Source: Emergomyces orientalis
Lineage: Eukaryota; Ascomycota; Eurotiomycetes; Onygenales; Ajellomycetaceae
Assembly (NCBI GenBank): GCA_002110485.1
Contig: MOWL01000090.1
Coordinates: 62,001 to 126,000 of the forward strand
Direction of reading: 5' to 3'
DNA: 64,000 nucleotides
In this document: positions 43,698 to 55,176 of the stretch, piece after piece
Numbering within the stretch: position 1 is the first letter of the stretch
How the letters are laid out: every line of letters starts with the position of its first letter
Program-made: the position numbers and the translations under genes
Notes under the pieces: model-generated
What the model saw: only the letters and a program-made list of their open reading frames with translations
The model's database searches: none
What the model was told of the DNA's origin: nothing

Positions 43698-45313
43698 ATG
43701 GCCTCCTCCTCCTTTTGCTGGGGCTGCTTTTCGAAGTTGCGCCCAGCCCCCCGTCTGCTGCAACCGCCTTCCGTCCTCCGAATCGCTCCTTTCCACACAA
43801 CCGCTCCCGCTTTTGCGTTGCCCATGAAAAAGAAGACAGGTTCAGGTCGTTCGGAGACAGGCCCCAAATTTCGTGAATCTCGGTCCGCGCGCATAAACAA
43901 GAAGGTGAAACGTGAAAAGCCTCGACCCCCACCGCCAGGCGAACGCAGGGCCGCGAAGGAGCGCATTGTTCTTAGCAATACCAACGCCCTCGAGGTCCCA
44001 GATATGCAAGACCTTTCTGTCGAGAATATGACGAATGCAGAATTGCGCGGGCACACTGCTGGGCTACCTATGGCGCTAGTGGACCGGTTGAGGGGAGCTC
44101 GCGCGTTCAAAACCACCCAGGGCTGGAGCTTGTTCAGGAGACCTGGCACTCTCGTTAGAGAGGAGACGCTCGAGCTAGGGAAGTTAATTAATGACATTGG
44201 AGCTGGCGAGAGCGAAATGAAGGGGAAAACTGTAAAGAGAATCATTACTGGCAATAAGGGAACCGGAAAAAGTGTCCATTTGACGCAAGCCATGACCTTG
44301 GCCCTCTTGAAAGACTGGGTTGTTGTCACCATTCCTGAAGGTAAGGCTATATTATCATTCCTGGGCTGTATTTTATTAGTAAGGCCTTTCGCTGATATTT
44401 ATGTGCTTCTTTTTCCGTGTTTTAACATTTAACAGCCCAGGACCTCACAATTGGACACACCGCCTACGCTCCTTCTACCACAAATCCAGGACAATATGTG
44501 CAAAAGGACGCAGTGGCTAAATTGCTGCAGCGCATAGTTACCGCCAACGCCCCTGTGATCTCTAATCTTCATATTTCCCAAAAACACCCGAATTTGAAGG
44601 CGCCAATTCGCCCCGAGATGACTCTCGAGCAATTAGCTAAGATGGGCATCGATGACACCGCCCACGCCTGGTCGATATTTCAGGCTCTTTGGTCCGAATT
44701 AACAGCGACTGAAGCCACTGCTGATGTTGAGGGACAAAAGCCTTTCGCTCCCCGCCCACCAATGCTGATCACAGTCGATGGTATTACACACTGGATGACG
44801 AACTCCAAATACCGCACTGCTGAATATGAGATTATCCATGCTCACGATCTCGCGCTGGTCAACCACTTCCTTTCCCTACTGTCGTCGAATCGTCCATCCC
44901 CAGCACTGCCTAACGGCGGACTCCTCCTCTATTCTACGTCCACCTCAAATACACCAACTATCTACACGTTCGAAGTCTTGCTAGAACAACTCGCCGCCCG
45001 TACCACTGGCATCCCCACAGACTCTCCGCAGTTCCCTACTGTAGACCCATACCGCCGCCCTGACCCACGAGTGCTTGCACTTTTAGACGATGCTAAAGAC
45101 CTGACGACGCAAAAGCTCACTGGCTTGGGCAAGGAAGATTCGAAGGGCTTGCTTGAGTACTTCGCCCTCAGCGGCATCCTGAGAGAAAAGATAACCGAGG
45201 AATTCGTTAGTGAGAAATGGACACTCTCTGGAATGGGTATTGTGGGTGAGCTAGAGAAGTTGGGAAAGAGAGTGAGAGTACCGCCTCCAATGGCTATACC
45301 GGCGGCAAACTAA
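43698..45313 (+). CDS. Mitochondrial small-subunit ribosomal protein mS29 (DAP3/Rsm23 family)
   Basis: GTP-binding component of the mitochondrial 37S subunit. Two exons: 43698-44340 and 44436-45313, with a 95-bp intron (GTAAGG donor, TTTAACAG acceptor), giving 506 residues. An upstream in-frame ATG at 43557 is ignored. The ATG at 43698 has a good context (CCACAATGGCC) and starts a typical mitochondrial presequence: basic, with MASSSFCWGCFSKLRPAPRLL and RIAPFHTTAPAF. The P-loop is GNKGTGKSVHLTQAM at about residue 193. LLDKDWVVVTIPE-type sequence and AQDLTIGHTAYAPS follow across the intron, and PPMLITVDGITHWM carries the Walker B-like segment. Equivalent to yeast Rsm23 and human DAP3. Very confident of the family. 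Confidence 0.95.
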
Positions 45314-46050
45314 GCCCGTCTCCAATAAATTGAAATTATTCCATCTTCTTGGGTCATGGCGGTTTCAATCTCATTTCGAGGTTTGTCTTGTATTCTACTT
45401 GTATTTTCTTGACTATTACCATTACTACTACTATACTATTTCTTTTCTGTGATCTATTTATTCCATTTGTTGTCTGACCTCCTAGAGCATATTTCTGAAT
45501 ATACTTGGACTGGGATTATTACCCCTAGACTCGATCTCTGCCCTTGTGTGTACCTCCCCTTCACCGCGTCCGGTATGATGTTGTACAGTATATTTTCCTT
45601 TGCAGTGTCTTCTCTCTTAAGATTTAAAAAAGAAAATTGGCGTCTTCCTTGGGGGTTGATCCTTTTTCCTATCGAGAGATATCGTTATTGTTTAACCCCT
45701 CCATGCGCTTTTTGATTGATGGCATGCTCTGACTCAGTCGAAATATTGATCGGGGAGGTCACATTCCACGACTACTGGAGAGAAACTGGCCCGTTTCACA
45801 ACTATCAAGATAAATCTATTGCAATACCATCACTTCCAGGATCTGAGCATACCTGCTTCATCTCCCCAGCGCAGGTGATCGGCGCCGTCTATCGTTTATC
45901 CCGTGTTTCTGACATACGATTTCCACGACCCTCGAAAGCTTGTCCTCGTGGTGGTAATCATGGCTAATATTCAAATTTCCAGAAGTACTCGCTTTTTTAG
46001 TCCCACTTTTCAGTTTTTTCCTCCCTGTACATTTTCCAAAACATATCGAT
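45314..46050. other. Intergenic, no gene recognised
   Basis: 3' region of mS29 and the sequence before the HNH-like pseudogene. Mostly T-rich. No supported coding sequence. Confidence 0.6.
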
Positions 46051-47588
46051 ATGGCTACTTCAATCACCGCAACAGAGGCATCCTCATCTCGCCCAAAAGA
46101 CATCCCCCGCCCAGCGCCTCTCACCACCCCGATCATACCAGAAAGATACGCATCACTGCTCGCCCCCACAAGCCCAAAAGCCCTTGAGCACAAAACTGCC
46201 AGGTTAATCTTCCACCCGTCAACAATGATACAACTTGGCGGTATGACTTCTACTGTACCCGATATCCTCAAATTCAAACTCCAACAATGCCGCACCGAGC
46301 TAGATTAATTTAGATGTTACCAGGAGAGCCTACGCCGGGCCCTGGTAGAGAACAAACCGTTAAGTGACAGGGATTATCTCGATGAAATGGCCGCCATGGA
46401 CAGCAGATGTCGCCCACTAATCGAGGAATTTCGCATTCTTACCCGTCAACAAAAGGCCATGAAACAGGACCTTGAAGATTAACTCGTTCCAAGGCGCCAT
46501 AGAACTATGAAAATTGATACAGGGGCGGGCAGCCGTGGCTTATAATCATAATGACCGGCAATTGCAAGCCATTTCGATGCTAGAGAGCGTACGCGGCAGC
46601 GCTGTATTCCAAGTCCATGTCTGACGAGATAACGGGACGTCATCTGGGACTCAGGCTGGTGAAGTTCCGTAGAGATGTGTTGGCGTATCATACTGCATCT
46701 CGGCTGGAAGGAGGGGAGTGCCAGATATACTGTCATGTTACGGGCTGGTGGGAAGCGGGGAGTGTGAAAGTGATGCATCTTGTGCCAAAAGGGATGAACG
46801 GGGAGGAGTTGGCGCATCTTTTTGGGGATGGGGATGTGGCAGCCGCGGATAGGAAGAATGGTGAAATGGGACAGTCCGGATGTATGGGATTTGGCTAAAC
46901 CAGTGCTTGTTTGTTAGGGATTACGCTACATGCAAAGATTGAAGCGGCGCTGGATGTGGGAGCAATCGCCATCGTACCAACTGCACCGGAGGAGGAAGAG
47001 GCGACTCCAACAGAGTGGATATGCGTGTTGACAAAAGAGTCATACCGGGATCGCATTCTCAGTCGGGACTTGACGGGCCATGTTTCGCGATGGAACGTAA
47101 GTCAACCCCCATTCTCAATGTATACAATCACCGTACCTTTTAATTCTGTTGCTGATACCACAATGACAGGAGCCGGACGGTAAACCACTGACCATCCTAA
47201 CCAGCTCAAACCGGCCGGCAGGTCGTTCCTTTTCTTTCGCTTCATAGTGACCTATCTCCAAGCCAAGATTCAGGGGTATGTAGAGTGGACCGACAAGATT
47301 GAAACGAACACTGCATGTGACCTGTGGCCGTTATCGGAACCAGGAGGGTACCTGGAGAAGGGGGCTCTGCAGTCCATTGCACGGAATATATCTGGTTTTG
47401 AGCTGCCGGCTTCTCTGATTGAGGGCTTGACATTCGAAACGGAGGAGCCAACTGCGGACCCGGATTATGACACGATTTTATCGATGCGACTTCGTGAGGT
47501 GTTGGTTGGGGGCATGAAGGGGCTGGATATTGGGAATAATGAGAAGCTCGTGGAGGAGCTGAGATTGGTGAATGTGGCTGGGGAGTAA
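46051..47588 (+). pseudogene. Decayed fungal HNH-endonuclease-domain-like gene
   Basis: Pieces of one protein run in order on the plus strand. From 46051, 85 codons (MATSITATEASSS...) end at a TAA near 46306, but the frame continues past it with FRCYQESLRRALVENKPLSDRDYLDEM to a stop near 46482. A piece in another frame reads AYNHNDRQLQAISMLESVRGSAVFQVHV near 46534-46616. The HNH-like core, CQIYCHVTGWWEAGSVKVMHLVPKGM, follows one frame over, with Cys, TG and an H-x-VP signature like HNH_2-type fungal proteins. Two introns still have good sites (near 46862-46918 and 47098-47170) and join NG-ITLHAKIEAALDVGAIAIVP and WN-EPDGKPLTIL in frame. A further one-base frame change precedes FLFFRFIVTYLQ near 47226. 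The last part ends at 47588. Domain assignment is from memory. Confidence 0.72.
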
Positions 47589-48008
47589 CTGGAGCAGGCA
47601 CTAAGTAAGCGTGTGTGTTTCACACTATCATGCTTACATTCATGGTTGGGTAATGGATTGGGTTGTTTCAGTCGAGTGGTGAAGATGATCATGAAGGGGT
47701 AATAATTATTTAATTATGGTGTTGGAACATGTAGTTGCATTCTTTTGGATTATCTGACTCATTGTCCACTTGAAAGAGCAAAATGAAGTACGAACTCGCA
47801 GCTGTACGAGAACATGAAAACAGGTATAGGCCATATGCAATGAGTCTATCTCTAATTTCGCTACGAAGAGAAAGAAAACGAATATCCCACTAATCTCCGT
47901 AAAATGTCAAGTAATGAAAATGGGATAAAAAATACCGAGAAGCCAAGAGAATGCCTATAATGATATACACAATATACAAAGACCTAACCAAAAAACAAAA
48001 AAAAAGTA
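47589..48008. other. Convergent spacer before PEX1
   Basis: 420 bp holding 3' untranslated sequence of the PEX1 gene and downstream sequence of the HNH-like pseudogene. Nothing else seen. Confidence 0.6.
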
Positions 48009-51000
48009 TCACATCAAACTCGTCCTTCCCCCAATTTCCCGTCCACCTTCGCCGGTAGGCATCTCCCCGTTCCTCCCAACGACAAACTCTCTATAAATAG
48101 CTTCGAGGCGCTTGCGCTCCACGTCACTGATAGAACAACGACTGGTTGCAAGGGATCGTTCTATGTGGGTCCAGCAGATATGGATGTCGTCACTGGCATC
48201 CTTATCCGCATCAGCGACACCGTTGGCACCGTTCGTACCAGCGTCAGACGATGGATCCGATCCGTGCCGTTCCAGCTGGCGTTGTCGTTTGCGGGCTTGT
48301 TTAATCGCGTCGAGTTTCGCAGCCACGACAGCGGGGGGTGTTAAAGAGGGTGAGGAGCTGTCTGCTGGGCGGCTTCGAGATATTCCAGCTGTGGCATGTT
48401 CGTCTGAGGAGTAGAGGAACTGTATGAAGGATTTGCTTGCAGATGGTTCTGGGTTGGCACTGGTGCCATTGATGCCCGGTTTGATTCCGTTGGTTATTGC
48501 CAGCGGTTTCGATTCATTTTGTGGGTTATTGGTGTCGGAGGATCGGTCGCCTAGGGCGTCGTGGATGGCTTCAAGATGTGCATTGTAAACAACTGCTTGG
48601 AGGTCTGCGCCAGAGTATCCTTTAGTCCGATCTGCGATTTCTGCAACACGCTCCATCACTTCGTCGCTAAGTTTAAGTTGCTTGCTCAATGCTTGGATGA
48701 TATCCACTCGATCCGAGTGGGAGGGCATGTCACACAGAAGCGATTTATCGAGGCGTCCGGGGCGGAGCAATGCGGGATCGATGAGGTCTGGTCGCGATGT
48801 AGCTGCCAGGACATATACACCTGAAAGACCTTCCGCCCCATCCATCTGGGTAAGAAGCTGGTTGACCACTCTGTCAGTGACGCCGGTAGAGTCATGCCCC
48901 CGTTTTGGAGCGATGCTGTCAAATTCATCAAAGAAAAGGACACAGGGTCTGGCAGCCTCAGCTCTCTCGAATAAGTCGCGCACGCTCTTTTCACTTGCAC
49001 CGATATATTTGTTGAGGATCTCGGGACCCTTTACGCTGATGAAGTTGAGTCCGCATTCCCCTGCCACTGCACTTGCGAGAAGTGTTTTACCGCATCCTGG
49101 GAACCCGTATAACAAAAGACCAGAACGTAGGCGGAGGGGGCACTGAGCAAATATTGGGGCATATGTTGTGGGATACTGCAGGGTTTCAAGGAGCGTTTTT
49201 CTGGTTTCATGTAGCCCGCCAATTGACGCAAAGGTGGTCGAGGAGGACGTCAGCGTGACGTTGCGGAGAGAAGCGGGTGTGAATCCATTGAGCGCGCGGG
49301 AGAAATCTTCCGTGCCCAAGGTGATCGTATTGGAGGTGGACGATGTATCTTGAACTGAACGGATCAATGCTTCGTTTCTTGCACGAGCGGTTAGCAAGAC
49401 GAGATCACCAGGCATGTACCCGTCTGTCTTCCCAGCCAAGTCAAGGAAATCCAGGTCTCGACTAAGGACAAAGCCATCAGACTGCCCCGATGAACCTGGT
49501 CGACTGCCAGGATTTGATGGATCGAGCCAAGTGTCTTGGGTGGACGAACTTTGGCTTCGTGAATGGCCATTGACTGCATTCTGGAACCTTGCAGCTGGTA
49601 CGTCTGCCGCCGTTAATTTTTCTAGAACCTTCCTTCTCGCATCTTTGTTTGGCGCCTTCAAACTGATGATCTCCCGTACAACATGGCCGCCAACAATAAC
49701 ATTGTTGAGTGACTCTTTCGCCTGTGCCGTTGCAAGTAACACGACAGAAGAACTAGCTGAACAAAACTCTCGCGCAGTTGAACACACAATCTCACTAATT
49801 TGGCGGCTCCTTCCATTCTCACCGCCAACCTGAAGCTCCGTTTCTACAGGGCAGAGACGATCCAAATCATCCAAAATCACAATTGACTGGCCACCTTGTC
49901 TGGCACACCAAGATGCCGACAGAAAGAGCCGGTGGAACGTTTCCTTAATCGTAGAAATCCGCGTTTCATCAGTCACCAGCTTGCGGCAAGAGAAGTAAGA
50001 TACATTAAAGAGATAATCATGACGTAAATTGTGGGCCAACAAGTGGCAGAGGGATGTTTTGCCAGCTCCCAATCCACCAGTGAGAAGAATTGAGGATGAT
50101 CGAGTGAGGTTCGAGATAGAATTTTCGATAATTGGATCTATCCCCACCATTACAGGAGTGTCATCGGGGATCGGGTCAGTCGATAGAGCGGATGAAGGGG
50201 CACTGTCCTGCTGTTTGGGTATTTCTGGCTGAATATCTAGATTGACTCTGCATTCCGAGCCGAGAAGCCAGCCAAAGGGTGTCTTGCCAACCTCTGACGA
50301 CGGGTTTAAAGGCGGCTCGAAGCGAACAACCCCCCCTTCGAAGTCTAAGCTCCTGATCTGGGTTTCAAGTTTGGGCAAAATCATCCCATCGGTTACAGGC
50401 CCCGATAGTATACCTGAATCAGAGCCTAGACCGCCGTATAACAGCTTGATGCGTTCACCCAGAGCATCCCGAAAAGCAGATGAATCGCCGCCAAACTTTA
50501 GTCCATCCTTCTTTTTCGATGAGTCAGAGGCAAAAGGGAAAACTTTGATACATTTTACAGAAGATCGCTGAATTTGAGGCGGGGCGGCTTCAACACGAAC
50601 AATTCCTCCGACCATTCCATCGGATCCAAGCGCGGAGCAGAGAAGGGACGAAAGAGCGACATGTTGGCAATCAGGACCCTCATCCCAAGGGAGAATTCTG
50701 GCCACGATTTTTTTCGAAGCCTTCCCGGCATCGGAAGTCTCGTGTTCCTTCTGCTGTAGTTGTTGTTGCGGGTCAACAGGTGGCAGTAAACCGGCCGGGC
50801 TAACTATCGAAACGCACACCCAAATTGTTCCCCGCAGCTCGTTTTTTGCGAGGATATCTCGATCAACCCATATCCTAAACCCCTCGTTTTTCTGAATTTC
50901 CGCATCCACATCGAACCAATCTTGGGCAAGGTGCCGATCCACACCTCGAAGATATATTGCGCCGCGCGATGCGGAATCGGAATGGCTACTTTTGGGGCGG

Positions 51001-51966
51001 ACCGTGCTGCCACTGCTACGGCCGCTTATGCTCTTCCTACTAGTGCTAGTAGTGCTTCTATTCTCGCTGCGCGAATGCCTGCCAGACTTTGGGCGGACTT
51101 TCGGAGCAACTATAACTTCGGCATCGGGTGCGATTTTTGCAAATGGCGAGGCATTCGGCGCGGGCGGTGTCAGAGATGTGATAGTAATGTTGGCCGTAGA
51201 GGTGGGTGATAAATGTAATGTGAGGGGATGAGAGTGAGGTATTTGCCCAGATGTTGTGCTGCTATAGGCCGGATTTGGGAGGGCTCGAATTTGAGACAAG
51301 AGATTAAGTTCGAGGAATGTGGCATGTAGTTCAATAACTGCCGGGGGCCATGTTAGTCTTGTTAAGCAAGTAGCATATAAAGGAAGCTCTAGACCTACTC
51401 TCCCAATCAGCTGGCGTCAAAGGCTCAATGTTGACTGTATGCACCACTGGTGGGTCGAGATGCAACAACAGTCCGACCTATCGGTAGTCAGCAGAGTGAT
51501 AATCTTATATTTGGCATGTGGTAAATGGTAATTACCCGCTGGCCGTCACTAAAACCCAAAACTCTCCCGAAGGTGGAATCAATTTCAACTATCGGAATCT
51601 CCTGCTCCCTTGAGGAACCTCTTGTACCACTTATTCCGTCTTTGCTGACTACGGGAGCAAGCCTGCGCTTGCTTGGCATGCCTGTCCAGCCAACGTATGA
51701 GCATTTCTGCGACTGGCTGGCATTCGAGGGGGGATTCGATGCGCCGGAGGTGGGGCGGTATTGGAGCTCGACAACAACATTTTGGGCAGGCTGCGAAGCA
51801 AAGAACGTTAGACAGCTAGAAATAAAAACTGGTAGTCAATTACTTTTACCGTATTTGCGTTCACCAACAATGAAACCAGCGACGGCGGCAAATTAACAAG
51901 ACAATTCTTGAGGGGCACAAGGGCCACCTCCGCGGTGGTGGATGTCTTCCTGTTGCCTGGAGCCAT
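48009..51966 (-). CDS. PEX1: Peroxisomal AAA ATPase Pex1
   Basis: With Pex6 it forms the hexameric motor that pulls ubiquitinated Pex5 out of the peroxisome membrane for reuse. Four exons: 51966-51850, 51790-51536, 51477-51399 and 51337-48009, giving 1259 residues. The N-terminus (MAPGNRKTSTTAEVALVPLKNCLVNLPPSLV) and the following beta-rich part form the usual Pex1 N-domain. A Ser/Arg-rich insert (near residues 215-270) is probably disordered. The first AAA domain has a P-loop GGLGAGKTSL and SIVILDDLDRL. The second has GFPGCGKTLLASAVAGECGLNFISVKGPEILNKYIGASE, Walker B VLFFDEFDSIAPKRG and the TDRVVNQLLTQMDG stretch, and is the better conserved, as expected. It diverges from MCM7. Very confident. 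Confidence 0.96.
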
Positions 51967-52500
51967 GGTGGGACAATTATCGAAAAGAGTTTTCCCTTTG
52001 CAGATGCATTTATAGAGCAAAATAAGGCCTTTAAAGGGATAAGAAGCTATAGTAATATGCAAACTCTACACTAACTCCTTGCTGTAGCTGTTGTAGCTGG
52101 AGTGATGTTGATGCTCCCGAGATGTTTCTTCGGCTCGTGACGCCAAAATGTTTGCCCCAGACCGAGTGTCGGGCCGAGGCATAATCCGCTCCGAAATACA
52201 CTAGTCCCAATACGGCTCTTACCCGCTTCCAAAGGTTGGTGGTACCTATATAAACGCGTTCACGTCGCGTAAACGCGTGCACAACAGCTCTTTAACCCTT
52301 TTTGGAACGAGCAGCCCTCAAACCTCAAATTCCTCTTTGAACACCAACAACAACTGTAACAATATCAGCTTCTATCCAAACTGCACTGTACCTCTCTCAG
52401 CTCAAATAATTGTTGTCCAGGTCGTAAACACCACGTTTCACTCTTCGTCGCTTTTGCGCCACTCCTGCTTTACCTCCTCGTCTCGAGTGAAAGCTTCGCA
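51967..52500. promoter_or_regulatory. Divergent PEX1 / MCM7 promoter region
   Basis: 534 bp between start codons. Two perfect MluI cell-cycle boxes (ACGCGT) at 52254-52259 and 52273-52278, with a GTCGCGT between them, lie about 225-247 bp before the MCM7 start. A TATATAAA-like sequence directly precedes the first box. Confidence 0.75.
52254..52278. promoter_or_regulatory. Pair of MCB (ACGCGT) elements
   Basis: ACGCGT at 52254-52259 and 52273-52278. These match the binding site of the MBF (Mbp1/Swi6-type) factor, which drives G1/S transcription of replication genes in fungi. They lie on the MCM7 side of the shared promoter. Function is inferred. Confidence 0.65.
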
Positions 52501-55176
52501 ATGGCGCTGCTTCAATATCGCGCCCCCGTCAAATATGCAGTTCAGCAAGAGATTTTCAAGGACTTCCTTGAGACTTTTAAAAGCTTCGAATCAGCCTCAG
52601 AGAATGCCGCCACTGAAGCAATTGAAGGCCTTCATATTGATGGCGATGACACAAGCGACGAGTACGATTTCATGGATGATGCAGATGGTCAACGCACAAG
52701 AAGCACGCGATCAAAAGAGCCGAAACTGAAGTATATGCAGATACTACAGGATGTCGCGGATCGAACAAGGTCCAATATTCTCATAGAATTGGATGATCTA
52801 GACAAAGTAGGAAGCACTTTCGGCAATATTCTCTCATATCAACTCTTCTAACTATGAAGTAATTATAGTATATCAAATCCCTGCCAGATGGTCCTGATTC
52901 AAACATTATCGACAATATCGAAGGTAATACTAAGCGATATATTGATGTATTCTCTAATGCGGTTGACGAATTAATGCCCAAGGAGACAAAGGAGGTCTCG
53001 TGAGTTACTCATCTACATTGGTTCATTCATCCATAAAAAATGGAAACATTCATCTGACACTTTCTTCCGCCCGCAGATTCAAAGATGACGTCCTTGACAT
53101 AATCATGTCTCAACGCGAGCGAAGAAACGAAACCATGACCTTGGCAGCCGAAGCGGATCCTGAATCTGAAGCTGGCATGCCATCCTCCATTTTCCCTCCA
53201 GAACTAACCCGCCGGTATACTCTGAACTTCAAGCCATTGACTGCTTCAGGCTCAAGCACCGATCGAAGCAAGGCAATGGCCGTGCGCAATGTTCGTGGAG
53301 AACACCTTGGCCACCTTATCACAGTACGTGGCATTACCACAAGAGTTTCAGACGTCAAGCCCGCTGTCAAGATAAATGCCTACTCTTGTGACCGTTGCGG
53401 CTCAGAAGTCTTTCAACCTGTTGTCACAAAGCAATTTGCACCCCTTATTGAGTGTCCGTCTGCCGAGTGCAAACAGAACAATACGAAGGGGCAGCTATTT
53501 CTTTCTACTAGAGCCTCAAAGTTCATTCCATTTCAGGAGATTAAAATCCAGGAGATGGCAGATCAAGTGCCCGTTGGCCACATCCCCCGCACTTTAACGG
53601 TTCACTGCAACGGAAGCCTTGTAAGACAGGTTAATCCGGGTGATGTGGTGGATATCGCTGGTATCTTCCTCCCAATACCCTATACTGGATTTAGGGCGAT
53701 CAAAGCAGGCCTTCTTACAGATACTTATCTTGAGGCTCAGCACATAACCCAGCATAAAAAGGCCTATGAGAACCTTGTCATGGATCCCCGAGTCCTCCAG
53801 AAAATTACTCAACACCACAGCTCAGGAAACATATACGAATACCTCTCACGGTCCATTGCCCCTGAAATCTACGGTCATCTTGACGTGAAGAAGGCACTTC
53901 TTCTACTTTTGATTGGAGGAGTTACAAAAGAGATGGGTGATGGAATGCGTATTCGAGGCGACATTAATATCTGTCTTATGGGTGATCCTGGTGTTGCCAA
54001 ATCCCAGTTATTGAAGTATATCACTAAGGTTGCTCCCCGTGGTGTTTATACTACTGGTCGTGGAAGCAGTGGTGTTGGTCTTACCGCAGCAGTGATGCGG
54101 GATCCTGTAACAGACGAAATGGTGCTTGAAGGGGGTGCCTTAGTCTTAGCTGACAATGGCATATGTTGTATTGACGAATTCGATAAAATGGACGATGGTG
54201 ACCGAACTGCAATTCATGAGGTCATGGAACAGCAAACAATATCCATTTCCAAAGCTGGCATTTCAACTACCCTCAATGCGCGCACATCGATTCTAGCAGC
54301 AGCCAATCCCCTCTACGGCAGATATAACCCGCGCATATCACCCGTTGAGAATATTAACCTCCCAGCCGCCCTTCTCTCTCGATTTGACGTTCTTTTCCTA
54401 ATGCTGGATACGCCCTCTCGCGATGCCGACGAGGAGCTTGCCAACCACGTCGCATACGTTCATATGCACAACAAGCATCCCGAAACAGACGATAATAACG
54501 TTGTTTTCACACCCCATGAGGTTCGACAATACATTGCCAAAGCGCGTACCTTCCGCCCAAATGTCCCCAAACGAGTATCCGATTACATGGTTGGCTCCTA
54601 CGTCCGGCTGCGCCAGGAACAAAAACGTGACGAGGCAAGCAAGAAACAATTTTCACATACATCTCCACGTACCCTGCTTGGTATACTCCGTTTATCACAA
54701 GCTCTTGCCCGCCTCCGCTTCAGCGAAGAAGTGATCACAGAAGACGTGGATGAGGCCCTGCGTCTAACGGCAGTGAGCAAGGCGAGCTTGTATCATGATT
54801 CACAGAGAGGCGGTGATCAGAGCCCGATAAGCAAGATCTACAATCTCATACGGGGTATGCGAGAGAGCGGTGCTGCAGCTGTGGAGGATGGGAATGAAGG
54901 AGAGCTGAGCATGCGGAGGGTGAGAGAACGGGTTGTCGCGAAGGGTTTCACGGACGATCAACTCAGCCAGACTATTGAGGAGTATGCGAACCTAAACGTA
55001 AGTTATTTTTTTTTCTTCGCTCGCATGCTTTTACCATGATATATCTTTTATTATAATTTCTTATAGTGCTAACACCTATTATTCTTCTTATATAGGTCTG
55101 GCAAGTTATTGGCAATGGAACACGCCTTGTTTTTGTTGAGATTGAAGACGACGACGAGATTATGAGTATGATGTGA
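52501..55176 (+). CDS. MCM7: DNA replication licensing factor Mcm7
   Basis: Subunit of the Mcm2-7 replicative helicase. Four exons: 52501-52806, 52869-52999, 53077-54997 and 55096-55176, all closing in frame to give 812 residues. The N-terminus has KYMQILQDVADR and IELDDLDK, typical of Mcm7. A zinc-binding motif C-x2-C ... C-x4-C sits in AYSCDRCGSEVFQ and LIECPSAEC. DQVPVGHIPRTLTVHCNGSLVRQVNPGDVVDIAGIF follows. The AAA core has Walker A GDPGVAKSQLLKYI, Walker B-type GICCIDEFDKMDDGDRTAIHEVMEQQTISI, and the arginine finger LLSRFDVLF. The last exon encodes VWQVIGNGTRLVFVEIEDDDEI. Two ACGCGT boxes lie upstream. Very confident. Confidence 0.97.
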
